This document shows positions 8,515 to 15,004 of a stretch of DNA of 38,844 nucleotides, piece after piece. This DNA is from VRUE01 sp035260485. Lineage in GTDB: Bacteria > Actinomycetota > Thermoleophilia > Solirubrobacterales > 70-9. The position numbers were made by a program, and so were the translations under genes. The number at the start of each line of letters is the position of its first letter. Within the stretch, counting starts at the first letter, position 1. Location: contig DATFVC010000001.1 of NCBI GenBank assembly GCA_035260485.1, forward strand, positions 1 through 38,844. The letters are read 5' to 3'. The notes under the pieces are model-generated. The model ran no database searches. It worked only from the letters and a program-made list of their open reading frames with translations, and was not told the origin of the DNA.

Positions 8515-8584
8515 CTGCGAACTGTAGGGACTGCGGACCAGAACTAGCCGCTGAGGATCGGCGACACGCTGGGCAGGCGAGGGC

Positions 8585-9077
8585 TCAAGCGTCCTCGTAC
8601 TCGTCGTGGCGAGTGGCCCGGAGTTCGTCGACGCGTCCCCGCGGCGTCTGGTCGAGCAGCTGGTAGTAGTAGGGCGCCAGCAGCGCTCCGTCGGGCGCAT
8701 GGCGCGAGTAGGTATGGTGGACAACGCCGTCGGAGAGTGTGAAGACCGCCCAGCCTGGCCCCTCGGCGAGACCCTTCTCCAGGTCGGCCCCGACCGCCAG
8801 CGACCACTCCTGGAGCCAGTCGGGAGCCTCCTTGATCATCTGCTGGAAGGCGTCGGCCTGCATCTGCTCCGGGGTGAAGGCGAAGCCGAAGTCGAACTGG
8901 TAATCGCTTTCGTGCGAGGAAACCCACGGGAACTGCCAGCCCATACGCTGCTTGTAAGCCTGAATCATCTCCAGCGGCGCGCGCGAGATCGCGACGAACG
9001 TCACATCGCGGTGATTGAGGTGAACGACGCCGCCGTCGAGGTGGTCGGCCAGGTCCGAGCAACCGGGGGCACGTCCC
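8585..9077 (-). pseudogene. DUF899 family gene, N-terminally truncated copy
   Basis: Minus-strand frame giving GCSDLADHLDGG, VVHLNHRDVTFVAISRAP, then MGWQFPWVSSHESDYQFDFG and a C-terminus ending LDQTPRGRVDELRATRHDEYEDA (read in parts). This is the second half of a DUF899 thioredoxin-like protein, a paralogue of the intact gene directly upstream. The first ~90 codons, up to the CPxC site, are gone: the stop codon of the upstream copy is followed at once by codons that read G-T-C-P-G-C-S if one base is removed from a run of five C (minus strand; plus 9063-9069). As it stands the joint is out of frame. A GTG at 9004 could in principle start a 139-residue fragment. Confidence 0.75.
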
Positions 9078-9818
9078 TCAGTCTCCGTACTCGTCGTGGC
9101 GCCGCACCCACAACGGCCTCGAGGCGCTCTCGTCGCGACCCTTCGGCGTCCGGTCCAGCAGGCCGTAGTAGGCCATTGCGGGCTCGAGGCCGCGGGCGCT
9201 GGTCACGTAGGTCCGGTAGACGGTCCCGTCCGATAGCGCGTACACGCTCAGGCCCGGTCCCTCGGAGACGTACCCCGGGACGTCGGTCCCGCACGAGCGC
9301 GCATTCTCCTCGACGGTGGGCGGGACCTCGCCCTCCAAGAACGGCTTCAGCTCCTCCTCCGTGTGCAGGAAGCCGAGATCCCGGTTGAAGTCGCTGCCGC
9401 CGCTCGAGACCCAGTCGAGGTCCCAGCTCATCCGCTCCCTGTAGGCGAGGAGCTTCTCGAGCGGCGCACGTGAGGCGAGCAGCAGAGTGGCGTCCCTGGC
9501 CTTCAGGTGGGCTACCTGCGGATCGAGCGTGTCCGCGATCGAGGAGCAGACCGGGCAGCCCGCCTCGTAGGGCGGCCCGAACATGAAGTGGTAGACAAGC
9601 AGCTGGGAGCGGCCTTCGAAGAGATCGGCAAGCGTCCTCGTGCCGCCCTCGGTCTCGAACCGGTAGTCCTTCTCGACCGGGACCCAGGGCAGCCCGCGCC
9701 TCTTCCTGGCCAGCTCGTCGCCGCGGCGGGTGAGCTCCTTCTCCTCCTTCAGCAGCTCCTCCCGGGCAGCCTTGTACTCCTCCGGCGTGCCGATCTCGTG
9801 GTCAGGCATGACTTCCAT
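9078..9818 (-). CDS. DUF899 family thioredoxin-like protein
   Basis: 246 residues. The family layout is complete: N-terminal helix region (EEYKAAREELLKEEKELTRR), the strand KDYRFETEGGTRTLADLF, the FMFGPPYEAGCPVCSSIAD active-site-like CPxC, the RAPLEKLLAYRERMSWDLDWVSS segment and the C-terminal GLLDRTPKGRDE...RRHDEYGD. DUF899 proteins have a thioredoxin-like fold, with a peroxiredoxin-type position for the cysteines; their reaction is unknown. GGAGG followed by AAATC precedes the ATG at 9818, which decides the start over the upstream in-frame codon. Directly followed on the same strand by a truncated paralogue. Confidence 0.85.
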   Translation of the reverse strand: MEVMPDHEIGTPEEYKAAREELLKEEKELTRRGDELARKRRGLPWVPVEKDYRFETEGGTRTLADLFEGRSQLLVYHFMFGPPYEAGCPVCSSIADTLDPQVAHLKARDATLLLASRAPLEKLLAYRERMSWDLDWVSSGGSDFNRDLGFLHTEEELKPFLEGEVPPTVEENARSCGTDVPGYVSEGPGLSVYALSDGTVYRTYVTSARGLEPAMAYYGLLDRTPKGRDESASRPLWVRRHDEYGD

Positions 9819-10021
9819 GATTTCCTCCTGTCCCCGACTTGCTCTCTGACTGGCTGATCTTCTCAAGTCGCTTCCCGCTCGGCGGCGATCGCAAACGGAG
9901 CATCGGATTGGTATCCGCTAGATTCGCTTTCGTGCAGCTGACGTAGTGGTGGGTCGAAACCGACCCCTTTCCATTTCGGGCACTTCTCGCCAGAAGTGCT
10001 CTGCACGGTTCCTGCATTGTG

Positions 10022-10039
10022 TTGCCCCAGGTGTTGCCC
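10022..10039 (-). repeat. Paired hexamer, 12-bp period (left of tRNA-Glu fragment b)
   Basis: TTGCCC at 10022-10027 and again at 10034-10039; on the minus strand this reads GGGCAA-N6-GGGCAA. It is one of five GGGNNN-N6-GGGNNN pairs in the window, all lying near tRNA fragments. It faces away from the core at 10091-10132. It may be an integrase arm-type site or part of the last codons of a lost integrase. Confidence 0.4.
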
Positions 10040-10090
10040 TGGAACGAAAAAACCACCCCTCGAGGCGGTCGATTCGGCTCTCCAGGGCCA

Positions 10091-10132
10091 TACCGCTACG
10101 GGGATTCGAACCCCGATTTCCGGACTGAGAAT
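10091..10132 (-). other. tRNA-Glu 3'-half fragment (site b, candidate att site)
   Basis: 42 bases matching the 3' half of the tRNA-Glu at 13345-13417 with one mismatch (a for g in the variable-loop region). The match ends at the same anticodon-loop position as fragment a. It is followed by TCTAGCAAGCC at 10137-10147, the same 11 bases that follow both tRNA-Trp fragments, and is flanked on both sides by paired GGG hexamers. Confidence 0.8.
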
Positions 10133-10216
10133 TGCCTCTAGCAAGCCGTTTGCGGTCGATCGGGCTCTGCTGAGTCCGAGGAGTTCGATCCTGTTCTGCT
10201 GAGTTCGGTGGAGTCG

Positions 10217-10234
10217 GGGACAAATTTCGGGACA
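10217..10234 (+). repeat. Paired hexamer, 12-bp period (right of tRNA-Glu fragment b)
   Basis: GGGACA at 10217-10222 and 10229-10234, exactly 12 bp apart, in the orientation opposite to the pair at 10022-10039, so the two pairs flank the tRNA fragment symmetrically in orientation though not in distance. Confidence 0.4.
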
Positions 10235-10238
10235 AAGT

Positions 10239-10268
10239 TTGAGAGGCCGCCCCCGGGCGTCGTATCCT
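10239..10268 (+). promoter_or_regulatory. Promoter of the MNT/HEPN operon
   Basis: TTGAGA (10239-10244), 18-bp spacer, TATCCT (10263-10268). The ATG of the nucleotidyltransferase gene begins seven bases later, so the mRNA would be leaderless. Confidence 0.65.
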
Positions 10269-10275
10269 CAGAGAG

Positions 10276-10668
10276 ATGGACCCCCAGCTTGACGATCGAC
10301 TTGCCAGCGCCACGCTGTCAGAAGTGGAGCGCAATACCGTGCGGCATTTTGTCGCCTTAATGGACGATGCGATCGGGGATGATCTGCGTGGTCTTTGGCT
10401 CTATGGCTCCCGCGCGCGCGGGGAGGCCCCTCGCGAGGACTCCGATGTCGATCTCCTGGTCATCGCAAACGGAGATCGCGAACGCCAGCGGCGCCTTGCA
10501 ATGGATCTGAGCGAAGCCGCAGCGCTGGCAGAGGAAGAGAGCCCGTTCACCTATTCCGTCCAAGTCCACGACGAGGAGTGGCTGCGAGGCCGTCGGAAGG
10601 TCCAATCGTTCTTTATCGGCGAGGTGGACCGTGACAAGATCGTGCTCGCCGGGGGTGCCCTTCCATGA
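10276..10668 (+). CDS. mntA: MNT-type nucleotidyltransferase antitoxin
   Basis: 130 residues of the minimal nucleotidyltransferase family. The active site is complete: WLYGSRARGEAPREDSDVDLL contains the GSxxxG turn and the DxD metal site (shown over 20 residues, ~43-63). In HEPN/MNT toxin-antitoxin modules this enzyme adenylylates a tyrosine near the HEPN active site and so silences the toxin. It overlaps the HEPN gene by four bases (ATGA), implying coupled translation and matched amounts. Here the antitoxin comes first, which differs from the HEPN-first order of the best studied MntA/HepT locus. It lies between tRNA-Glu fragments b and c, i.e. on a probable mobile segment. Confidence 0.88.
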   Translation: MDPQLDDRLASATLSEVERNTVRHFVALMDDAIGDDLRGLWLYGSRARGEAPREDSDVDLLVIANGDRERQRRLAMDLSEAAALAEEESPFTYSVQVHDEEWLRGRRKVQSFFIGEVDRDKIVLAGGALP

Positions 10669-11036
10669 GCCCTCGCTCCGAGGAGTTCATGGAGCAGGCC
10701 CGAGAGCGCCTCGCTGACGCGCAAACCATCCTCAAGACGGCCCATCCCGCAGTGGTTGTCAGCGCCGCCTACTACGGAATGCTCTACGCCGCTCGAGCCG
10801 CTCTATCTGAGCGCGGCGAGTATGCAAAGACCCACAGCGGGACCTGGACGCTGTTCAGTCAGATATTCGTCGCGCCGGGGGACTTCGACCAAAGCCTCAG
10901 CGCCCTGGCACGACGCGCCAAAGACGCCCGCGAGCAAGGCGACTACGAGGCCGCTCCGCCAACTGTTGAGGAGGCAGCCGAATACGTTGACGGCGCTGCG
11001 GAGTTCATCACCGCAATCGAGCAACTGTTCAGGTGA
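10665..11036 (+). CDS. HEPN-domain toxin (putative RNase)
   Basis: 123 residues, all alpha-helical by pattern. The HEPN motif R-x(4-6)-H is seen as ERGEYAKTHSG (Arg, six residues, His) after the helix AAYYGMLYAARAAL. This class cleaves RNA in the cytosol when released from its MNT partner. Tyrosines at YYGMLY and EYAKTH are candidate adenylylation targets. The start overlaps the stop of the MNT gene (ATGA). No other start is needed. Confidence 0.85.
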   Translation: MSPRSEEFMEQARERLADAQTILKTAHPAVVVSAAYYGMLYAARAALSERGEYAKTHSGTWTLFSQIFVAPGDFDQSLSALARRAKDAREQGDYEAAPPTVEEAAEYVDGAAEFITAIEQLFR

Positions 11037-11073
11037 GCCGCAACGCGGTGGCGCGACCTGGCAATCTGTGCAC

Positions 11074-11217
11074 ATGGCACACCATAAGCGCCGACGTCCC
11101 AAGCAACGCCGCAGCGGCTGTCTCCTCTGCAAGCCTCAGAAGCTGACCGCAAATGCGAAGGCCGAACGCCGGAGGAATCGCCGAGACTGGGTCCGCCACG
11201 AGAACGCTGCTTGGTAG
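11074..11217 (+). CDS. Small basic CxxC protein (47 aa)
   Basis: MAHHKRRRPKQRRSG followed by CLLCKPQKLTANAKAERRR and a basic tail. Short proteins with a Lys/Arg-rich N-terminus and a C-x-x-C-K-P core recur in many bacterial genomes and often lie near toxin-antitoxin or mobile genes; the function is unknown, a nucleic-acid or ribosome-associated zinc knuckle is possible but with a single CxxC would need dimerisation. It follows the HEPN gene by 37 bp on the same strand, with no obvious ribosome-binding site. Confidence 0.6.
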   Translation: MAHHKRRRPKQRRSGCLLCKPQKLTANAKAERRRNRRDWVRHENAAW

Positions 11218-11233
11218 CGGGCCGCGTTGAAAG

Positions 11234-11251
11234 TACCGCTACGGGGATTCG
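11234..11251 (-). other. tRNA-Glu 3'-end fragment (site c, short)
   Basis: 18 bases identical to the last 18 bases of the intact tRNA-Glu gene (acceptor 3' strand and part of the T-arm). Similarity stops inside the T-loop. Either a worn att copy or a site cut by later deletion. Confidence 0.6.
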
Positions 11252-11344
11252 TCCCTAACGGAGAGATCGTCGTTCCGGTCGAAGCGGCGCTGAATTTCGC
11301 TTCCCCAGCGGGAAAGCGGCGGGCTCGGTGAACCCAGCTGGTAG

Positions 11345-11366
11345 CTGCGACCAGAGCAGGTCGCAG
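11345..11366. repeat. Hairpin, 8-bp stem
   Basis: CTGCGACC (11345-11352), loop AGAGCA, GGTCGCAG (11359-11366). Perfect inverted repeat without a T-run, just upstream of the HicBA relic. Meaning unknown. Confidence 0.4.
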
Positions 11367-11411
11367 AAACTCGACTTGAATCCAACCGCCGCCAGCGCTA
11401 CGGCCAGCGCC

Positions 11412-11703
11412 GTGCAGCACAGGGAGAGCGACGAGGAGGGCTGGATCGTCGCGCGCATCCTGGAGGTTCCCGGAGCAATGAGCCAGGGGCGCACGCGCAA
11501 AGCCAGGGAGAAACGTCCTCGACGCTCTCTCCGCACGGTGCTGACCCCCGACGAGGATCTGCCGGACAAGCGCCGCAAGCCGACCGCGAGCACCTGCGCT
11601 TCATAGCTGCGGCGTGAAGCGCCGCGACCCCAAGCGCCGCCTCCGCAGCCTCCGCTGCCAAAGAGGTCGGGGCGGATCAAGGAGATCATCGCCGCGAGGC
11701 TGA
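11412..11703 (+). pseudogene. HicBA toxin-antitoxin relic
   Basis: One frame gives EEGWIVARILEVPGAMSQGR, the diagnostic HicB antitoxin core, and then RTVLTPDEDL; between them the expected helix NVLDAL is in another frame (around 11510-11530), so two compensating indels interrupt HicB. From 11614 a GTG opens VKRRDPKRRLRSLRC, which resembles the first 15 residues of a HicA toxin (V/M-K-R-R-D-x-x-x-x-L-x-x-x-x-C) and then runs into nonsense and a stop at 11701. The N-terminus of HicB and the catalytic His of HicA are missing. A dead module on the segment between tRNA-Glu fragment c and the intact tRNA. Confidence 0.6.
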
Positions 11704-11800
11704 GTGCTGCTCGTTCCTCGACCTCGCCTTGGAGAGTGGCGGCAAGCAACCGCTCGGTCGCAGCAGGCTGCGAGGTGACGGGTTCTGGTGGCGGCTCTGC

Positions 11801-11842
11801 CGAGCCCCTAATTTCTCCTGGAATGGAGAAATTAGGGGCTCG
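11801..11842 (+). terminator. Perfect 18-bp hairpin followed by TTTT
   Basis: Left arm 11801-11818 and right arm 11825-11842 are exact reverse complements (arms begin CGAGCCCC and have an AT-rich centre, TAATTT), loop TGGAAT, then TTTT at 11843-11846. It looks like an intrinsic terminator for plus-strand transcription from the relic region; for the minus-strand Vgb gene ending at 11895 it would lack the T-run. An 18-bp perfect stem is long for a terminator in such GC-rich DNA and may come from a mobile element. Confidence 0.55.
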
Positions 11843-11894
11843 TTTTGGGCAGTTCCTGTTCACCACCGTTGAATAGGTGAGGTGCCGTCACGAT

Positions 11895-12965
11895 CTACAG
11901 CCGTCTATTCGCGGATCCGGGATTGTTCGCTTTGCGGATGCACGCCGCCCGTTTCTGCGGGTTGTGCTTGAAGCGGTCACGGCAGATGGCGACCGCATTG
12001 CGAGGAACTACGTTGATTCGTCCGAGATAATGACTTCCGGCAAACCAGATCGCTCCGTCAGAGCCTGCCGTGAGGTCGCCATGAAGGAAGCCGGTAACTC
12101 CTTCGTGAATCTCAGTCACGACCCCTTTCGGCGTTATCCGGCCGATCGGACTTTCCCCGTTGAATTTGCGATTGAACTCCGTGAACCAGAGATTCCGGTC
12201 GGGACCCAACGTAATTCTGGTCGGTTTTCCGGTAATTCCTCGCGTGAACTTGGTCACAACGCCTTTCGGCGTAATCCGGCCGATCGCGCCGGGCGGCCCT
12301 TGTTCGGTGAACCACATACTCCCGTCCGGACCGGCGGTGATGCCTCCCGGTTCACCGACGCCTTTTTCGAACCGGGTCATGACTCCGGCCAGCGTAATGC
12401 GGACGATTGCGCCTGTGTCAGTAAACCAGACGTTGCCGTCAGCACCTCCTGCGGGAAAGCGCGGTTCGCTATTGGCTCCCAGCGGAAACTCAGTTACGAC
12501 CCCTTGCGGCGTAATCCGAGCGACCAGCTTGTTTTCCCCATCGGAGTATCTGGGCATCTCGGTAAACCAGAGATTCCCGTCCGGACCGGCGGTGATGTAT
12601 CCCGGGTAACCCGTGATCCCGCCTGGAAACGTGGTGATGACCCCGGTCGGCGTGATCCGACCAATCGCTGGTGGATTTCCCGAGTCGAACCAGATGTTCC
12701 CGTCCGGACCGGCGGTGATGTCCCCGGTAAGTCCGGGAAACGTTTTCACGGCCCCGGTTGGTGTAATCAGACCGCTTTCTATGGTGCTGGTGAACCAGAC
12801 GTTGCCGTCCGGACCGGCGGTGACGGGCCCGATCCTGCCGGTGATCCCGATTCCGAATTTCGTCACAGAGAACTTCGGGGCTACTACAGCACCGGCGGAT
12901 GCCGGCAACGAGCTTGCCAGCAGCAGCATGCTGAGCCCGACCAAAATACTGAGGCGTTTAACCAT
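11895..12965 (-). CDS. Secreted virginiamycin-B-lyase-like beta-propeller
   Basis: 356 residues. Signal peptide at residues 1-27 (MVKRLSILVGLSMLLLASS... with an A-x-A end near SAGA). The rest consists of about seven repeats with the consensus ITAGPDGNLWFTE...IGRITPxGVVTEF, the streptogramin lyase (Vgb) propeller. True Vgb linearises streptogramin B antibiotics with Mg2+; the catalytic His/Glu residues cannot be assigned by eye, and many secreted actinobacterial homologues are of unknown role. GAAGGAGA lies eight bases before the ATG. A second member of this family is at 22648-24111. Confidence 0.85.
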   Translation of the reverse strand: MVKRLSILVGLSMLLLASSLPASAGAVVAPKFSVTKFGIGITGRIGPVTAGPDGNVWFTSTIESGLITPTGAVKTFPGLTGDITAGPDGNIWFDSGNPPAIGRITPTGVITTFPGGITGYPGYITAGPDGNLWFTEMPRYSDGENKLVARITPQGVVTEFPLGANSEPRFPAGGADGNVWFTDTGAIVRITLAGVMTRFEKGVGEPGGITAGPDGSMWFTEQGPPGAIGRITPKGVVTKFTRGITGKPTRITLGPDRNLWFTEFNRKFNGESPIGRITPKGVVTEIHEGVTGFLHGDLTAGSDGAIWFAGSHYLGRINVVPRNAVAICRDRFKHNPQKRAACIRKANNPGSANRRL

Positions 12966-13344
12966 TGGTTTGTCTCCTTCGGTGCGGCGGATTGTGGGTT
13001 AGCGCCGCCGGGTTCGGGCTCCGGCGTCGACTCGCTCGTGTCTTCGATTGCTTCGGGGATCGTCCCGACCTCGGCACTGCCGGCGCCGCCGATTGCGTGT
13101 CGGTGACGAAGAGCCACGGGCGCGACGGCAAGGACGCATACCACCGCTATCACTCCCCTAACAGCCGCATCATCAGGCTGCCATCCAATCACGAATTGCC
13201 TCGGTTGCCGATCATCGCCCGAACGAGGGGCAGAAGCTGGGGAGCTGAGGTGGATCTTCGTGTCCGGCGCAGGACCAGTCCACCTGCCTTCGGTGCCTAT
13301 TGATCGCGCTCCGTCAAACCTGGTCCGGCTCACGCCGAGCGTAG
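12966..13344. other. Region without a supported gene
   Basis: About 380 bp between the Vgb-like gene and tRNA-Glu. A minus-strand open frame (12884-13333, GTG start) contains one hydrophobic stretch (VIAVVCVLAVAPVAL) and a Pro/Glu-rich tail, and could be a small membrane protein, but it overlaps the start of the Vgb gene and has no clear start signal. A plus-strand frame (12965-13303) has no recognisable feature. I do not call either. Confidence 0.4.
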
Positions 13345-13417
13345 TACCGCTACGGGGATTCGAACCCCGGTTTCCGGACTGAGAATCCGGCGTCCTAGTC
13401 CCCTAGACGATAGCGGC
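13345..13417 (-). tRNA. tRNA-Glu (anticodon CUC)
   Basis: A complete 73-nt cloverleaf on the minus strand: acceptor GCCGCTA/TAGCGGT (G1-U72 as in other actinobacterial tRNA-Glu), anticodon stem CCGGA/TCCGG with loop TTCTCAG, T-stem GGGGT...CCCCG with TTCGAAT-type loop, discriminator A, CCA not encoded. Its 3' half is repeated at 4352, 10091 and (short) 11234, all to the side of its 3' end, so it has served as an integration target. Confidence 0.95.
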
Positions 13418-13484
13418 GCAGGAGGGGCATTCTAGCGAGAGCGGGCGGCGAGGTTGTCCGCCCAAAGCCGTCCGAGCCAAGGAC

Positions 13485-13505
13485 TAGGGTACGAACATAT
13501 GTTCG
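13485..13505 (+). promoter_or_regulatory. LexA-type SOS box over a -10/ATG
   Basis: CGAACATATGTTCG at 13492-13505 is a perfect 14-bp palindrome identical to the CGAAC-N4-GTTCG box bound by LexA in Gram-positive bacteria and actinobacteria. TAGGGT (13485-13490) lies just upstream, and an ATG sits inside the palindrome (13499), eight bases after the -10, opening only an 11-codon frame. The layout fits a LexA-repressed leaderless promoter whose gene has been lost; it could now feed tRNA-Leu 42 bp downstream and the endonuclease relic. Confidence 0.7.
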
Positions 13506-13547
13506 CTCTCTCTATCAGATCCATTTGCAGTTAAATTGAGGGGGTCT

Positions 13548-13631
13548 GCGGCGGTGATGGAACCGGTAGACATGCGAGTTTCAGGGACTCGTGTCCGAAA
13601 GGACGTGGGGGTTCGACTCCCCCCCGCCGCA
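13548..13631 (+). tRNA. tRNA-Leu (anticodon CAG)
   Basis: 84 nt with a long variable arm. Acceptor GCGGCGG/CCGCCGC, anticodon stem CGAGT/ACTCG with loop TTCAGGG (CAG), variable stem-loop GTCCGAAAGGAC, T-stem GGGGG/CCCCC with loop TTCGACT, discriminator A; no encoded CCA. Confidence 0.95.
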
Positions 13632-13638
13632 CTGCGTC

Positions 13639-14092
13639 ATGCACCCTGAGGCAACGGTCACCTCGGTTCTGGAGCTGCACCAGGCGGGTCTGAATAACTG
13701 CGAGATCTCACGGCGAACCGGCGTTTCGCGTCCGACGATCCGCGATTGGGTCAATGGCTGTGCTCCTCGTTCATACCGGCAACGCGATTCGCTCGGAGCC
13801 TTCCTGGAACCTCACTCCTGTCAACGATGCGGCGGGAAGGATCACGCTCGACGTGCTACTCCGGCATCGTCCGAGAATGCGAGGTCGCGATGGGCCGTGG
13901 TTCCGCAGAACCGGGTCAGCCGTCAGCTGCGTGGGTGCAACTGCCGCGATGATCCAGTCCGATGGCTGTCGCGTTGTCAATACTGCGCTGGGCCGCTTCC
14001 TCCCGACGCGGGAGTCAGCGGCGGTGTCGATCTACGTCTCGCGCAAGGCCGATGTCGCCAAGCTCGACGAGTTCGTCGGGCCGAAGCGCTGA
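13639..14092 (+). pseudogene. Relic of an HTH/LAGLIDADG-like endonuclease gene
   Basis: An ATG 8 bp after tRNA-Leu opens MHPEATVTSVLELHQAGLNN, CEISRRTGVSRPTIRDWV (a resolvase-like helix-turn-helix) and SCQRCGGKDH. After that the family sequence continues only in pieces in all three frames: SGIVRECEVAM near 13865, QNRVSRQLRGC near 13905, QSDGCRVVNT near 13955 and finally YVSRKADVAKLDEFVGPKR with a stop at 14090-14092. I recognise these pieces as parts of an HTH plus homing-endonuclease-like family common in this bacterial group, normally about twice as long. The gene is thus internally deleted and frameshifted. Its last 61 bp overlap the convergent hydrolase gene. Confidence 0.7.
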
Positions 14093-14967
14093 GCGGTTGT
14101 CGCGATCTCTTCGACGAAGTCGGGCCAGAGCTTGGGCGGCAGGTCGTGGCCCATTCCCTCGAAGACGCGCAGGTGGCAGTCGCGGATCGCTCTGGCGGTG
14201 GCGCGACCGGCTATGGGGCGGATCAGCGGATCGCTGCCACCGTGCAGGACCGTCGCCGGGAGGCGCAGCTTTTCCAGCGCCGTAGTGCGGTCGCCGGAGG
14301 CAGTGATCGCGTGCAGCTGGCGGGCGACGCCGGCCCGGCTGTGCGAGCGGTCGTAGGAGGTGGCGGCCAGTTCGCGGAAATGCGCCTCGTCCATCGGGTA
14401 GCCAGGCGAGCCGATGGTCTTGAAGACCTTCACGGTGTGCTCGATCGCCGCCTCGCGCCCGGCACCGGGACGTGCGAACAGCGTCCCGAACGCCTTCCAG
14501 GCCGGCACCCCGAGCCAGCGGTTGCCCGTCGTCGACATCATCGAGACCAGCGAACGCACCCGCTGCGGGTAACGGATTGCCACCGTCTGGGCGATCATCC
14601 CGCCCATCGAGGCGCCGACCAGGTGCGCTGACTCGATGCCGAGGTGATCCATCAGCCCGGTCGTGTCCTTGGCCATGTCGCGGAGCAGGTAGGGCGCGGT
14701 GCGCCGCCGCCCCAAAAGCATGTCGGTCCGCTTCGGCAGTCCGGCGGAGTCGATCTTGGTCGAGCGGCCTATGTCGCGGTTGTCGAAGCGGACGACGCGA
14801 AAGCCGCGCTCGGCCAGCATCGCGCAGAACTCCTCGTCCCAGGCGAGCATCTGCGTCGCCAGCCCCATGATCAGCAGCAGCGGCTCGCCATCCGGATCGC
14901 CGATCTCCTGGTAGGCGATCTCGATCCCGTTGGCTGGAGCAAGCCGCTCCTCGCTGAGGCCGTCCAT
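14032..14967 (-). CDS. Alpha/beta-hydrolase (esterase/epoxide-hydrolase type)
   Basis: 311 residues. Nucleophile elbow GASMGG (Ser), oxyanion region LLLIMGLATQ, the motif VVRFDNRDIGRS, acid Asp in HGGSDPLI and final His in GMGHDLP complete the triad. It resembles the hydrolases often annotated as aclacinomycin methylesterase-like or 3-oxoadipate enol-lactonase-like; the substrate is unknown. TAAGCT (14974-14979, minus strand) lies six bases before the ATG, a leaderless start. The last ~20 codons run antisense to the end of the endonuclease relic and have probably been added by read-through into it. Confidence 0.85.
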   Translation of the reverse strand: MDGLSEERLAPANGIEIAYQEIGDPDGEPLLLIMGLATQMLAWDEEFCAMLAERGFRVVRFDNRDIGRSTKIDSAGLPKRTDMLLGRRRTAPYLLRDMAKDTTGLMDHLGIESAHLVGASMGGMIAQTVAIRYPQRVRSLVSMMSTTGNRWLGVPAWKAFGTLFARPGAGREAAIEHTVKVFKTIGSPGYPMDEAHFRELAATSYDRSHSRAGVARQLHAITASGDRTTALEKLRLPATVLHGGSDPLIRPIAGRATARAIRDCHLRVFEGMGHDLPPKLWPDFVEEIATTAQRFGPTNSSSLATSALRET

Positions 14968-15004
14968 CTCGGCAGCTTAGCCCCGCCAGCTAAGTTTGCT
15001 CTCA
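14968..15004. promoter_or_regulatory. 37-bp divergent promoter region
   Basis: The whole gap between two divergent start codons is 37 bp. It holds a minus-strand -10 (TAAGCT, 14974-14979, N6 to ATG) and a plus-strand -10 (TAAGTT, 14991-14996, N8 to ATG). Each promoter's -35 region must lie on top of, or beyond, the other promoter's start site, so the two RNA polymerases cannot occupy both at once. Confidence 0.6.
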
